Shown here in pieces: positions 37,782 to 46,610 of a DNA stretch of 64,000 nt. The notes beneath the pieces are model-generated. The model was given only the letters and a program-made list of their open reading frames with translations, did not search any database and had not been told where the DNA came from. This stretch comes from Leifsonia shinshuensis. GTDB lineage: Bacteria > Actinomycetota > Actinomycetes > Actinomycetales > Microbacteriaceae. The stretch covers positions 2,046,001 through 2,110,000 of the forward strand of contig NZ_JAVDVK010000001.1 in NCBI RefSeq assembly GCF_031456835.1, written 5' to 3'. The position numbers and the translations under genes are program-made. Position 1 is the first letter of the stretch. Each line of letters starts with the position of its first letter.

Positions 37782-39079
37782 GAATCACATCCACCGGGCG
37801 CCGTCGCGCACTCGGGGCCCTCGGGCTCGCCGCGACCGCCGCTCTCGCCCTCAGCGCCTGCAGCGTCACCGGCGCCGGCACCGCGTCGGGCGGCGAGGGC
37901 GACGGCACCGGCACGATCAACGCCCTGTTCATGAAGCAGGCCGGCTACTCGGAGTCGGACGTCAACGCGATGATCAAGGACTTCGAGGCGAAGAACCCCA
38001 AGATCACCGTCAAGCCGACGTTCGTCGCCTACGAAGCGCTGCACGACAAGATCGTCACCTCGGCTCCGGCCGGAACGTACGACGTCGTGCACCTCGACGT
38101 GATCTGGCCGGCGGAGTTCGCCTCCAAGAACATCATCACCGACGTGACCAAGCGGTTCCCGTCCTCGTGGAAGAGCGACATGCTCGGCGGCGCGCTCACC
38201 AGCGCCGAGTACAAGGGCAAGTTCTACGGCGTGCCGTGGGGCCCGTCCACGAAGCTGTTCTTCTACAACAAGGACATGCTGGCCAAGGTGGGCGCGACCC
38301 CCGACGACGTCAAGGCGTGGGACGGCGTGCTCGCCGTCGCCAAGAAGCTCAAGGACGCCGGGGTGGTGCAGTACCCGATCGCCTGGAGCTGGTCGCAGGC
38401 CGAGGCGCTGGTGTGCGACTACGCCGAGCTGCTCGGGGCGTACGGCGGCCAGTTCACCGACTCCAGCGGAAAGCTCGACATCAACGAGGGCGCGGGCGTG
38501 CAGGCGCTCGAGTTCATGAAGAAGTCGCTGGATGAGGGGCTCACCGACCCGGCGTCGACGACCTTCCTCGAGGACGACACCGACAAGTCCATGGCGGCCG
38601 GCAAGACGGCGATGGAGCTGAACTGGGAGTCGACCTTCCGCGACCAGAACGACCCGTCGATCTCGAAGGTGGTCGGGCAGATCGCGGTCACCGCTCCCCC
38701 GGCGGGCCCCAGCGGCGACAACCCCGGCGTGAACGGCTCCATGGCGCTCGCCATCGGCGCCAAGTCGAAGCACCAGGCGGCCGCGTGGAAGTTCATCGAG
38801 TACATGACCAGCGAGGCGGTGCAGGACAAGTACGTCAAGAGCTCGATGACGAACTGGAAGGCCAGCTACACCAAGCCCGAGATCACGAAGACCAACCCCG
38901 AGGTGTTCGCCGCCGCGGGCAAGGCCTACGACTCGATGATCCTGCGCCCGCCGGTGCCGAACTACAACACCGTGTCGCAGGCCATCCAGGTGGAGCTGCA
39001 GAACGCGTTGCTCGGGAAGAAGAGTCCGCAGCAGGCCCTCGACGACGCGGTCGAGGCCGCGAACGAGAACCAGGGATGA
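37778..39079 (+). CDS. sugar ABC transporter substrate-binding lipoprotein
   Basis: This is a 433-residue family 1 extracellular solute-binding protein. An arginine-rich signal ends in the lipobox LSAC with Cys28. The two-lobed SBP pattern is clear (PTFVAYEALHDKIVTSAPAG, VPWGPSTKLFFYNKDML, GKTAMELNWE). It binds an oligo- or monosaccharide at the outer face of the membrane and delivers it to the two permeases encoded downstream, with which it is coupled by ATGA overlaps. Annotated relatives usually bind oligosaccharides, so the ligand is not certain. Confidence 0.92.
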   Translation: MRITSTGRRRALGALGLAATAALALSACSVTGAGTASGGEGDGTGTINALFMKQAGYSESDVNAMIKDFEAKNPKITVKPTFVAYEALHDKIVTSAPAGTYDVVHLDVIWPAEFASKNIITDVTKRFPSSWKSDMLGGALTSAEYKGKFYGVPWGPSTKLFFYNKDMLAKVGATPDDVKAWDGVLAVAKKLKDAGVVQYPIAWSWSQAEALVCDYAELLGAYGGQFTDSSGKLDINEGAGVQALEFMKKSLDEGLTDPASTTFLEDDTDKSMAAGKTAMELNWESTFRDQNDPSISKVVGQIAVTAPPAGPSGDNPGVNGSMALAIGAKSKHQAAAWKFIEYMTSEAVQDKYVKSSMTNWKASYTKPEITKTNPEVFAAAGKAYDSMILRPPVPNYNTVSQAIQVELQNALLGKKSPQQALDDAVEAANENQG

Positions 39080-40035
39080 GCGGCGTGTCGGTCGCCGGAG
39101 TCGAGACGGAGCGACGCGCCCCCGCGACGGGGCAGCGCCGCAACCGGCGCAAGCGCGACAACCAGGGAAGGCTCGCCTTCTGGCTGCTGCTGCCCGCCGC
39201 GATCGCGGTGTTCGGGGTCATCGTCTACCCGATCCTCCGCACGCTCCTCATCTCGTTCTTCGAGGTGAACTCGGCGCTGGCGACCGACACCCCGTTCGTC
39301 GGGCTGCAGAACTACATCGACACCCTCACCGCCCCGGGCTTCTGGGCGGCGATGGGACGGACGCTGTACTTCACCCTCGTCTCGACCGCGCTGGAGCTGG
39401 TGCTCGGCCTGATCGTGGCGGGACTCCTGAACGCGAAGCTCCGCGCGCGGTGGCTGTTCCGCGCCGTCGTCATCATCCCGTGGGCCATCCCGACGATCGT
39501 GAACGCGGCGATGTGGAAGGGCATCTTCAACGCCCAGTACGGCGCACTGAACGCCGCGCTGACCCAGCTCGGCATCATCGACCAGTACCAGGCGTGGCTC
39601 GGAGACCCGACCCTCGCGCTCAACATGGTCATCGTCGCCGACGTCTGGAAGACGACCCCGCTGGTGGCGTTCTTCCTGCTGGCGGGGCTCACGTCCATCC
39701 CGAGCGAGCTGTACGAGGCGGCGAAGGTCGACCGGGCGAGCTGGCCGCGCATCTTCCGCACCATCGTGCTGCCGATGCTGGTGCCGTCGATCTCGATCGT
39801 GCTCGTGCTGCGCACGGTGGAGGCGTTCAAGGTCTTCGACATCATCTACGCGATGACCCGCGGCGGGCCGGTGAACGGCACCCAGACGATCGCGTACTAC
39901 GCCTACACGACCGCGTTCTCCGACCAGAACTTCGGGGTGGGCGCCGCCCTGTCGTACATCATCGTGCTGGTCATCCTCGCGCTGACCTTCGTCTACCTGC
40001 GCATGCTGCGCCGATCCGAGATGAGCCTGCTGTGA
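39076..40035 (+). CDS. sugar ABC transporter permease (MalF-type)
   Basis: This 319-residue protein has a charged N-terminal tail and six transmembrane helices. The EAA loop that contacts the ATPase reads YEAAKVDRASWPRIFRTIVL (residues 213-232). It forms the membrane channel with the second permease. It overlaps its neighbours by 4 nt at both ends. Confidence 0.93.
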   Translation: MSGVSVAGVETERRAPATGQRRNRRKRDNQGRLAFWLLLPAAIAVFGVIVYPILRTLLISFFEVNSALATDTPFVGLQNYIDTLTAPGFWAAMGRTLYFTLVSTALELVLGLIVAGLLNAKLRARWLFRAVVIIPWAIPTIVNAAMWKGIFNAQYGALNAALTQLGIIDQYQAWLGDPTLALNMVIVADVWKTTPLVAFFLLAGLTSIPSELYEAAKVDRASWPRIFRTIVLPMLVPSISIVLVLRTVEAFKVFDIIYAMTRGGPVNGTQTIAYYAYTTAFSDQNFGVGAALSYIIVLVILALTFVYLRMLRRSEMSLL

Positions 40036-40880
40036 AGCGCACGACCCGCAACTCGATCCTGATCCACCTGGCGGCGCTGGGGGTCGCGGTCGTCATCCTA
40101 CTGCCCTTCGGGTGGATGGTGATCGCCAGCGTGACGCCGCAGCGCATCCTGATCTCCACACCGCTGCAGTGGATCCCGGACACGCTCGACTGGAGCCGCT
40201 ACGAGCTGATCTTCCGCGGCGGGGCGGAAAGCGTCGGCGCGACGTTCCGCGCGGCGCTCGCCAACACCACCATCGTGGCGGTCGGGACCGTCGCGGTCTC
40301 GATGGTCGTCGGCATCCTCGGCGCCTACGCGTTCGCGCGGCTGCGGTTCCGCTTCCGGCAGGCGGTGCTCATCCTCTTCCTGGCGACGTACATGCTGCCG
40401 CAGATCGCGCTGCTCATTCCTCTTTATCTGATCCTCAACTCGCTGGGGCTGCTGGACTCGGTGGTCGGCCTGATCATCGTCGACTGCTCTCTCGTGGTGC
40501 CGTTCGTGCTGTGGATCCTCAGCAACTACTTCCTCACCATCCCGGAGGAGCTGGAGGAGGCGGCCCGCATCGACGGAGCCTCGCGGCTGGGCGCGCTCTT
40601 CCGCGTGGTGCTGCCCGCCGCGCGCCCCGGCATCTTCGCGGCGATCATGTTCGCGTTCCTGCTGGCCTGGGACGAGTTCATGTACGCGCTGATCTTCACC
40701 TCGTCGAACGCGGCCAAGACGCTGCCGGTCGCGATCAGCGAGTTCGCCGGACGCTACACGACCGACTTCGGGCTCGTGGCCGCCGGCGGCATCCTCGCGG
40801 CCCTGCCCCCGATCATCGTCGCCCTGATCTTCCAGCGGTACGTCGTCAGCGGCATGGCCGCCGGCGCCGTCAAGGGCTGA
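40032..40880 (+). CDS. sugar ABC transporter permease (MalG-type)
   Basis: This 282-residue protein has six transmembrane helices and the EAA loop EEAARIDGASRLGALFRVVL. Its GTG start overlaps the first permease stop. No ABC ATPase gene follows. In many actinobacteria a shared MsiK-type ATPase energises several such carbohydrate transporters, which is the likely case here. Confidence 0.93.
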   Translation: MKRTTRNSILIHLAALGVAVVILLPFGWMVIASVTPQRILISTPLQWIPDTLDWSRYELIFRGGAESVGATFRAALANTTIVAVGTVAVSMVVGILGAYAFARLRFRFRQAVLILFLATYMLPQIALLIPLYLILNSLGLLDSVVGLIIVDCSLVVPFVLWILSNYFLTIPEELEEAARIDGASRLGALFRVVLPAARPGIFAAIMFAFLLAWDEFMYALIFTSSNAAKTLPVAISEFAGRYTTDFGLVAAGGILAALPPIIVALIFQRYVVSGMAAGAVKG

Positions 40881-40923
40881 CCTTCCCCGACCGACCTCCC
40901 TCACCGACACGTAAGGACCTTCC

Positions 40924-41955
40924 ATGGAACCCAAAGCCCCCTTCGTCGACGCCATGCGCGCCCAGCCGGAGAACCTCGCCCTCGCCCGGGAGACCGTGCT
41001 GCGCGACCTGGCCGCCTCCGGACTGAGCCGATGGGGAGCCGACGAGTCGGTGTCCGTCGTCGCGATGGGCGCCTCGCTGAACTCCGCGCACGCGCTCGTC
41101 GCCGCCCTCGCGGCCGTGGGCCGGCCCGCCTCGTCGGTCGTGGCGTCCGACCTCGCCGACGGTGTCGTCGCCGTGCGGGCCGACCACCACATCGTGGTAT
41201 CCGAGTCCGGACGCAGCCCCGAGCCGCTGTACGCCGCTCGGACGCTGCCCGCCGGCACGCGGATCGGCATCTCGAACTACCCCGAGGCCCCCATCCGGGA
41301 CACGGTGGATGCGGTGCTCGGCCTGGGTGGCTTCCCCGACTCGCCCGTGTACACCAGCGGCTACACCGCGACGCTCCTCGCCTACGCGCTGCTGCTCGAC
41401 CACGTCGGCGCGCTCGACGCGGCCGCCGAGGCGGAGCGCATCCCTGCACGCGCGGCCGACGCCCTGCGTGAATACGCGGAGGTGGCGGAGACGATCGGCC
41501 GGGTGCTGGCCGAGGCCGGCGCGATCGACGTCGTGGGTCGCGGCGCGTCGCTGTCGTCCGCGTCGGAGCTGTCGCTCATGGTCCGCGAGGGCCTGCGCAC
41601 GCCGAGTGCCGCCTTCGAGACGTACCAGTACCTCCACGGACCGATGGAGGTGCTCTCCGCGGGCGATGCGCTCGTGGTGTTCGGCGACGGGCGCGAGCTG
41701 GCCATCCCCTCGTCGGTGCTCGACGCCGGGGTTCGCGTCGTGCTCGTGACCGGCGCCGACCCGGCCAGCGTGCCGGGCGCAGGTCACGCGGGACTGACGA
41801 TCGTGCCGGTGGATGCGGGGCTCGGCCCGTTCGAGCGCTCCGTGGTGGAGACCGTGATCGGCCAGCTGGCGATCGCCGCGGCCATCGAGCACAAGCCGTT
41901 CCCGCTCGAGGACTTCCTGTACCACCAGGACGACACCAAGCTGCCGGTGGGCTGA
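40924..41955 (+). CDS. SIS-domain protein (GlmS isomerase-domain-like)
   Basis: This is a 343-residue protein with two SIS folds, as in the isomerase half of GlmS and in AgaS-type proteins. Recognisable parts are VVAMGASLNSAHALVAAL in the first fold, and DVVGRGASLSSASELSLMVR with ETYQYLHGPMEVL in the second. SIS proteins isomerise or deaminate phospho-amino sugars. As the last gene of the kinase-transporter operon (43-nt gap) it probably converts the phosphorylated amino sugar to a fructose phosphate. It lacks the glutaminase domain of GlmS. Confidence 0.85.
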   Translation: MEPKAPFVDAMRAQPENLALARETVLRDLAASGLSRWGADESVSVVAMGASLNSAHALVAALAAVGRPASSVVASDLADGVVAVRADHHIVVSESGRSPEPLYAARTLPAGTRIGISNYPEAPIRDTVDAVLGLGGFPDSPVYTSGYTATLLAYALLLDHVGALDAAAEAERIPARAADALREYAEVAETIGRVLAEAGAIDVVGRGASLSSASELSLMVREGLRTPSAAFETYQYLHGPMEVLSAGDALVVFGDGRELAIPSSVLDAGVRVVLVTGADPASVPGAGHAGLTIVPVDAGLGPFERSVVETVIGQLAIAAAIEHKPFPLEDFLYHQDDTKLPVG

Positions 41956-41971
41956 GCGAAGCGCTGCAACG

Positions 41972-42175
41972 GCGGACGGCCGTCGCCGCATCGTGTGGAT
42001 GCGGGGACGGCCGTCGCCGCACCGTGTGGATGCGGGGACGGCCGTCGTCACATCGTGTGGATGCGCGGACGGCCGTCGCCGCATCGTGTGGATGCGCGGA
42101 CGGCCGTCGCCGCATCGTATGGATGCGCGGACGGCCATCGCCGCACCGTGTGGATGCGGCGACGGCCGTCGCGCG
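41972..42175. repeat. 31-bp minisatellite, six full copies and one partial
   Basis: The unit starts at 41972, 42003, 42034, 42065, 42096 and 42127, with a partial copy from 42158. Consensus halves are GCGGACGGCCGTCGCCGCAT and CGTGTGGATGC. Each unit carries the perfect palindrome GACGGCCGTC (one copy mutated). Copies differ at one to four positions. It fills the gap between the stops of two convergent genes. Confidence 0.95.
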
Positions 42176-42184
42176 GGGGTTTCG

Positions 42185-42745
42185 TTACTTCGCGGGCGTG
42201 GGCATCGGGGTTGCGGTCGCGCTGGGCGCCTGGCCCTTCATGCCGACGTTGATGTTCGCGCCGAAGAGGGCAGGCGCTCCCGAGCCGTTGTACTCACCGT
42301 AGGTGAGGTCGATGTCGGAGCCGAACACGACGACATCCTTCTCGATCGTGCCGGCATCGAACGTGGTGTCGGACGAGGTGAGCTTGACACCCGAGATGGT
42401 CTCCGCGGTGATCTTCTGCTTGCTCGACGTCACCTCGACGTGGCCACACGACCCGGTCAGGGTGATGGTGCCGTCGTGGCCGACGAGGTCGATCTCCTCG
42501 CCGCCGGTGCACTTGACGGTCGCGCTGGCGCCGTTAGCCTCGATGAGGACCTTCTTGCCGGCGGCATCGACCACCACGCCATCCTTCTCGAACGTCTCTT
42601 TGCCGTCCTTGGTGACGTGCACGGCGCCCTCCTGGACGTGAGCCTTCGCGTCGGGGACGCAGCCGGTGAGCAGCGAGGCGCCTGCGACGGCGGTCGCCCC
42701 CACGACGGCGATGACGGCGGCGCGGCGGATGGAACGGGGGTTCAT
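42185..42745 (-). CDS. DUF3060 secreted lipoprotein
   Basis: This 186-residue protein has a signal peptide and the lipobox LTGC (Cys29). The mature part is a run of short beta-strands (VLIEANGASATVKCTGG, EIDLVGHDGTITLTGSCG, KLTSSDTTFDAGTIEKDV) as in DUF3060, a repeated-strand domain with two conserved cysteines. It ends in a Pro/Thr tail. Function is unknown; it is exposed outside the membrane. Its 3' end abuts the minisatellite. Confidence 0.85.
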   Translation of the reverse strand: MNPRSIRRAAVIAVVGATAVAGASLLTGCVPDAKAHVQEGAVHVTKDGKETFEKDGVVVDAAGKKVLIEANGASATVKCTGGEEIDLVGHDGTITLTGSCGHVEVTSSKQKITAETISGVKLTSSDTTFDAGTIEKDVVVFGSDIDLTYGEYNGSGAPALFGANINVGMKGQAPSATATPMPTPAK

Positions 42746-42889
42746 ACAGTTCTCTTTCTCTTGGCGGGGCGTTGCGGTGTCGAGGCAGTACCTCGAGCGC
42801 CCCTACAGAGGAAGACGTGCCTGCACGCACTTCGTGACGCCCTTACCTCCCCCTGTTCCGCCCGCGGCGCGTCGCGCCATACTGACGCC

Positions 42890-43147
42890 ATGAGCACCCC
42901 TCACGACACCCGGGAGAACGCGTTCGTCCGCTTCCTCAAGCGGAAGTGGCCGGCGATCGTGCTGGTGGTCCTGCTCATCGTCGTCGCCATCCAGAACGGG
43001 GTCGGCGGCGACCAGGCGACGATCTACCTGCTGTGGGGGCAGCTCGTGATGCCGACGTGGGCGCTGGTGCTCATCGTGTTCGCGGCCGGCGGCGTGGTCG
43101 GCTGGGTATTCGCACGAAACCGGGCGGCACGCAAGGGCCGCCGCTGA
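42890..43147 (+). CDS. LapA/DUF1049-like small membrane protein
   Basis: This is an 85-residue protein with two transmembrane helices (about residues 20-38 and 55-74). The pattern VVAIQN..., then TIYLLWGQLVMPTWALVLIV..., then GWVFARNR fits the LapA (DUF1049) family, which in Gram-negatives assists lipopolysaccharide assembly. Its role in actinobacteria is unknown. It is followed at 39 nt by a second tiny membrane protein. Confidence 0.75.
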   Translation: MSTPHDTRENAFVRFLKRKWPAIVLVVLLIVVAIQNGVGGDQATIYLLWGQLVMPTWALVLIVFAAGGVVGWVFARNRAARKGRR

Positions 43148-43185
43148 ACATTGACGAGTCCCGCGCGGAGGGGTCAGATGATCAC

Positions 43186-43344
43186 ATGATCGCTCTTATC
43201 ATCGTCCTGCTCATCATCTGGCTGGTCCTCGCCATCCTCGGCTTCGCCATCAAGGGGCTGCTGTGGCTGGCGATCCTCGGCATCGTCTTCTTCGTCATCA
43301 CGGCGATCGTCGGCTGGCTGCGCCGCGGTGCGAGCCGCACCTGA
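43186..43344 (+). CDS. very small hydrophobic protein
   Basis: This is a 52-residue frame, almost wholly Leu/Ile/Val/Ala (MIALIIVLLIIWLVLAIL, then LLWLAILGIVFFVITAIVGW), ending WLRRGASRT. It has two closely spaced transmembrane helices and a ribosome site GGAGGGG about 8 nt before the ATG. Similar orphan hydrophobic peptides are common in actinobacteria. No function is known. Confidence 0.65.
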   Translation: MIALIIVLLIIWLVLAILGFAIKGLLWLAILGIVFFVITAIVGWLRRGASRT

Positions 43345-43422
43345 CCCGTCCCCTGCCCGTCCAGCGGCGGCCGTGCTCACCCGAGCGTGGCCGCCGCTGT
43401 CATGAGCAGCGATGGGGTGACG

Positions 43423-43638
43423 TCACGGCTGCTCCTCGTCCAGCAGCGCGTCGTTCTGGAGGGTGTCGGCCGTCTCGTCGTCGGCCGGGAGGTCGGCGTC
43501 GTCGTCCAGGGCCGTGCCCGCAGGCGCCTGCCCGGCGGCGGTCGGCTGGTCGTGCACCGGGGTGTCCGAGGGCGCCGGAGCGCCCTGCGGCTGGCCGGGG
43601 ACGGTGGGGTCGGTTGTGGGAGTCGTTTCGTCGGTCAT
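43423..43638 (-). CDS. small acidic, disordered protein
   Basis: This is a 71-residue frame rich in Thr, Pro, Asp and Ala (MTDETTPTTDPTVPGQPQ at the start, DDDADLPADDETADTL near the end). It has no cysteine, signal or transmembrane segment and is probably disordered in the cytoplasm. ATG 43638 is chosen since the frame upstream is arginine-rich and shadow-like. Confidence 0.55.
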   Translation of the reverse strand: MTDETTPTTDPTVPGQPQGAPAPSDTPVHDQPTAAGQAPAGTALDDDADLPADDETADTLQNDALLDEEQP

Positions 43639-43780
43639 GGTCCTATGCGACCGCCGCATCCGTCGGCGCGGAAGGGCTTGATCGGTCGCCGATCTGCGGT
43701 AGCCGCCGCCGTGGTTCGCGCAGCGCACCGGACGTCCGCGCCGGTTGGACATCGCACCCTCGGCGTAGCACTGTGGAGGC

Positions 43781-44818
43781 ATGGCCTACATTCCGGATCC
43801 CGCACGCTACGACGACATGCTCTACCGCCGGACCGGGCGCAGCGGTCTCGACCTGCCCGCCCTCTCGCTCGGCCTCTGGCATAACTTCGGCGACGACCGG
43901 CCGATCGACACGCAGCGCGCGATCATCCGCCGCGCCTTCGACCTCGGCGTCACCCACTTCGACCTGGCGAACAACTACGGTCCGCCCTACGGGTCGGCCG
44001 AGAAGAACTTCGGCCGCATCCTCCGCGAGGACCTCCGCGACCACCGCGACGAGCTGGTGATCTCGAGCAAGGCCGGGTGGGACATGTGGCCCGGGCCGTA
44101 CGGGCAGGGCGGCGGGGGCCGCAAGTACATGCTCGCCAGCCTCGACCAGTCGCTGGAGCGGCTGGGGCTCGACTATGTGGATATCTTCTACTCGCACCGT
44201 CCCGACCCGTCGACTCCGCTGGAGGAGACGATGCAGGCGCTGGACACGGCCGTGCGCTCCGGGCGGGCGCTCTACGTCGGCATCTCGTCGTACAGCGCCG
44301 AGGAGACCCGGCGGGCCGCAGAGATCCTCGCGGACCTCGGGACGCCGCTGCTCATCCACCAGCCGTCGTACTCGATGCTGAACCGCTGGATCGAGACCGA
44401 GGGCCTGCTCGACACGGTCGACGAGCTCGGCGTCGGCGTGATCGGCTTCACGCCGCTGGCGCAGGGGATGCTGACCGACAAGTACCTCGACGGCGTGCCG
44501 GAGGGCTCCCGTGCGAGCCGCGGCGACTCGTTCGACTCGTCCTGGCTCACCGACGAGGCGATCGGGCACCTGCGCGCGCTCAACGACATCGCCGCGGCCC
44601 GTGGGCAGTCGCTCGCGCAGCTCGCGCTCGCGTGGGCGCTCCGCGACGAGCGTGTGACCTCCCTGGTCATCGGTGCGAGCAGCGTCGGCCAGCTCGAGCA
44701 GAACGTCGCGGCGCTCGGCAACCTGTCTTTCTCCGACGACGAGCTGGCGGCGATCGACCAGCACGCGGTGGATGCGGGGGTCGACCTCTGGGCGGGAGCG
44801 CGGCGCGGCGAGGTCTGA
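43781..44818 (+). CDS. aldo/keto reductase (YghZ-type)
   Basis: This 345-residue NADPH-dependent reductase has the catalytic tetrad D61, Y66, K97 and H139, seen in HFDLANNYG, VISSKAGWD and FYSHRPD. The inserted stretch PYGQGGGGRKYMLASLDQSL is typical of the AKR14/YghZ group, which reduces L-glyceraldehyde 3-phosphate and methylglyoxal. The substrate is inferred from the subfamily. It is a single gene. Confidence 0.93.
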   Translation: MAYIPDPARYDDMLYRRTGRSGLDLPALSLGLWHNFGDDRPIDTQRAIIRRAFDLGVTHFDLANNYGPPYGSAEKNFGRILREDLRDHRDELVISSKAGWDMWPGPYGQGGGGRKYMLASLDQSLERLGLDYVDIFYSHRPDPSTPLEETMQALDTAVRSGRALYVGISSYSAEETRRAAEILADLGTPLLIHQPSYSMLNRWIETEGLLDTVDELGVGVIGFTPLAQGMLTDKYLDGVPEGSRASRGDSFDSSWLTDEAIGHLRALNDIAAARGQSLAQLALAWALRDERVTSLVIGASSVGQLEQNVAALGNLSFSDDELAAIDQHAVDAGVDLWAGARRGEV

Positions 44819-44996
44819 GCGCCGGCGCGCTGCGCTCTGCGCGCGGCGCTCGGCGCGCGCGCGCCACGGGGCTATCCGGAGGACCACCGCCGGAGTAGGC
44901 AGGGGCTGTGAGTTTCCGTAGTGCTCCCTCACGCGTCCCCCAGGGTTCTCTGGTTGTCTCTGAGGTGTTCCCGTCCGCCGTCTAGAACCGGGTGGT

Positions 44997-46562
44997 ATGG
45001 CCGTCCTCGTCGAACCGGACCTCCGGGTCGGAGCGCCGCTCCGCGCGGTGCGCCCGTGGACGATCGCGGGCATCTTCGGCCTCCTTGCGATCGTGCTGTG
45101 CGCCGCGGCGAGCTGGATCCCTTCGCTGTGGGGCGACGAGGCGGCGACGCTGCTCTCGGCCAAGCGCCCCGTCGGCAGCCTGATCGGCATGCTGCTGCAC
45201 GTCGACGCGGTGCACGGGCTCTACTACCTGTTCATGCACGGGTGGATCCGTCTGGCCGGCGAGAGCGCGTTCGCCCTGCGGCTGCCGAGCGCGGTGGCGG
45301 TCGGGGCCGCGGTGGCGGCCGTGACGCTCATCGCGGGCCGGCGCGGCGGCGCCCGGGCGGCGGTCGTTGCCGGGATCGTGGCGACCGTCCTCCCCCGGCT
45401 CACGTACGCCGGCGAGGAGGCACGGTCGTATGCCTTCACCGCCGCCGCGGCCGCCTGGCTCACGCTGCTCCTGCTGTGGCTCGTCGACGGCGGCGGCCGG
45501 CGGCTGGCACCGGCCGCGCGGCGGCTCGCCTGGCTGCTGTACGCCGTCGGCATGGCCGCCTCCTCGTACCTCTTCCTCTACTTCGCCACCCTGCTGATCG
45601 CCCACGGCGCCGTGCTGCTCGGGAGCCGCGCGTCGCGCTCGACCCTCCGGGCATGGGCCGTCTGCGCCGCCGGCGTCATGCTGACCCTGATGCCGCTCGC
45701 CGCGCTCGCATACCTCGAACGCAGTCAGATCTCCTACCTGAGCGCCACCCCGGACGACCCGTCGATCTGGTACTACTTCCTGTGGTTCGGGATGCCGTGG
45801 GTCGCGATCCCGGCGTGGGCGCTCATCGCACTCGCACTGTGGCCGGCGTGGCGCGCCTGGCGCACGCGCGGGATGCGTCCCTCCGGCACCGGTCCCCGCG
45901 GGGTGTCGACCCGCCTCGTCGCCGCCACCTGGCTGTTCCTGCCGACGGGCGTCATGCTCGTGGTCAACCTCGTGTACCCGATGTACACGGGCCGCTACTC
46001 GACGTTCGCCGCTCCGGCCGCCGCACTCCTCGTCGCGGAGGGCATCCTGGTGCTCGGGCGGCTCATCGGCGGCGACCCGAGGCGGACGGTGGCCGCGACC
46101 GCGGGCGCGACGCTCGTCTTCGTCGCCCTCTGCGCCCCGGTCTACGTGCTCCAGCGCGGTCCCTACGCCAAGAACGACAGCGACTGGGCCGAGATCAGCG
46201 CGGCGATGCACGCGAACGCCGGCCCGGGCGACGCCGTCGTCTTCGACGAGTCGGCGCGGCCCTCGCAGCGGCCCCGGCTGGCGATGCGCACCTACCCGGA
46301 CGGCTTCCGGGGCGTCCGGGATGTCACCCTGCGCGTCCCCTACTACCGCAACGACTGGTGGTCGGACCGCGCCTACTCGGTGCCGGCGGCGGCGCAGCGC
46401 GGTCGCTTCGACGGCGTGGAGCGGGTGTGGATGATCGAGTACGACGACGAGGAGGGCGTCCAGGACACGTGGGGACTCGCCGACCTGCAGGCGCTCGGCT
46501 TCTTCGAGACCGGCCGGACGATCACGACGCACCGCAGCGTCATCATCGAGCTGACGCGCTGA
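44997..46562 (+). CDS. GT-C-fold membrane glycosyltransferase-like protein (GT39/ArnT type)
   Basis: This is a 521-residue polytopic membrane protein. The first extracytoplasmic loop contains the acidic GDE motif (residues 46-48, LWGDEAATLLSA), where GT-C enzymes keep the catalytic Asp/Glu, followed by HVDAVHGLYYLFMHGW. About ten transmembrane helices follow, and then a soluble C-terminal part (about 370-521). These enzymes transfer sugars from polyprenyl-phosphate donors outside the membrane. The acceptor here is unknown, possibly a wall glycopolymer or protein. Confidence 0.8.
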   Translation: MAVLVEPDLRVGAPLRAVRPWTIAGIFGLLAIVLCAAASWIPSLWGDEAATLLSAKRPVGSLIGMLLHVDAVHGLYYLFMHGWIRLAGESAFALRLPSAVAVGAAVAAVTLIAGRRGGARAAVVAGIVATVLPRLTYAGEEARSYAFTAAAAAWLTLLLLWLVDGGGRRLAPAARRLAWLLYAVGMAASSYLFLYFATLLIAHGAVLLGSRASRSTLRAWAVCAAGVMLTLMPLAALAYLERSQISYLSATPDDPSIWYYFLWFGMPWVAIPAWALIALALWPAWRAWRTRGMRPSGTGPRGVSTRLVAATWLFLPTGVMLVVNLVYPMYTGRYSTFAAPAAALLVAEGILVLGRLIGGDPRRTVAATAGATLVFVALCAPVYVLQRGPYAKNDSDWAEISAAMHANAGPGDAVVFDESARPSQRPRLAMRTYPDGFRGVRDVTLRVPYYRNDWWSDRAYSVPAAAQRGRFDGVERVWMIEYDDEEGVQDTWGLADLQALGFFETGRTITTHRSVIIELTR

Positions 46563-46610
46563 GCGTCAGGCCTCGTCGACGCTCACGCTTCGCCGACGCT
46601 TCGCCGACGC

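Noticed and set aside
41972..42175. CRISPR-like array
   Set aside because: The repeat units abut with no unique spacers and no cas genes are nearby. It is a minisatellite.
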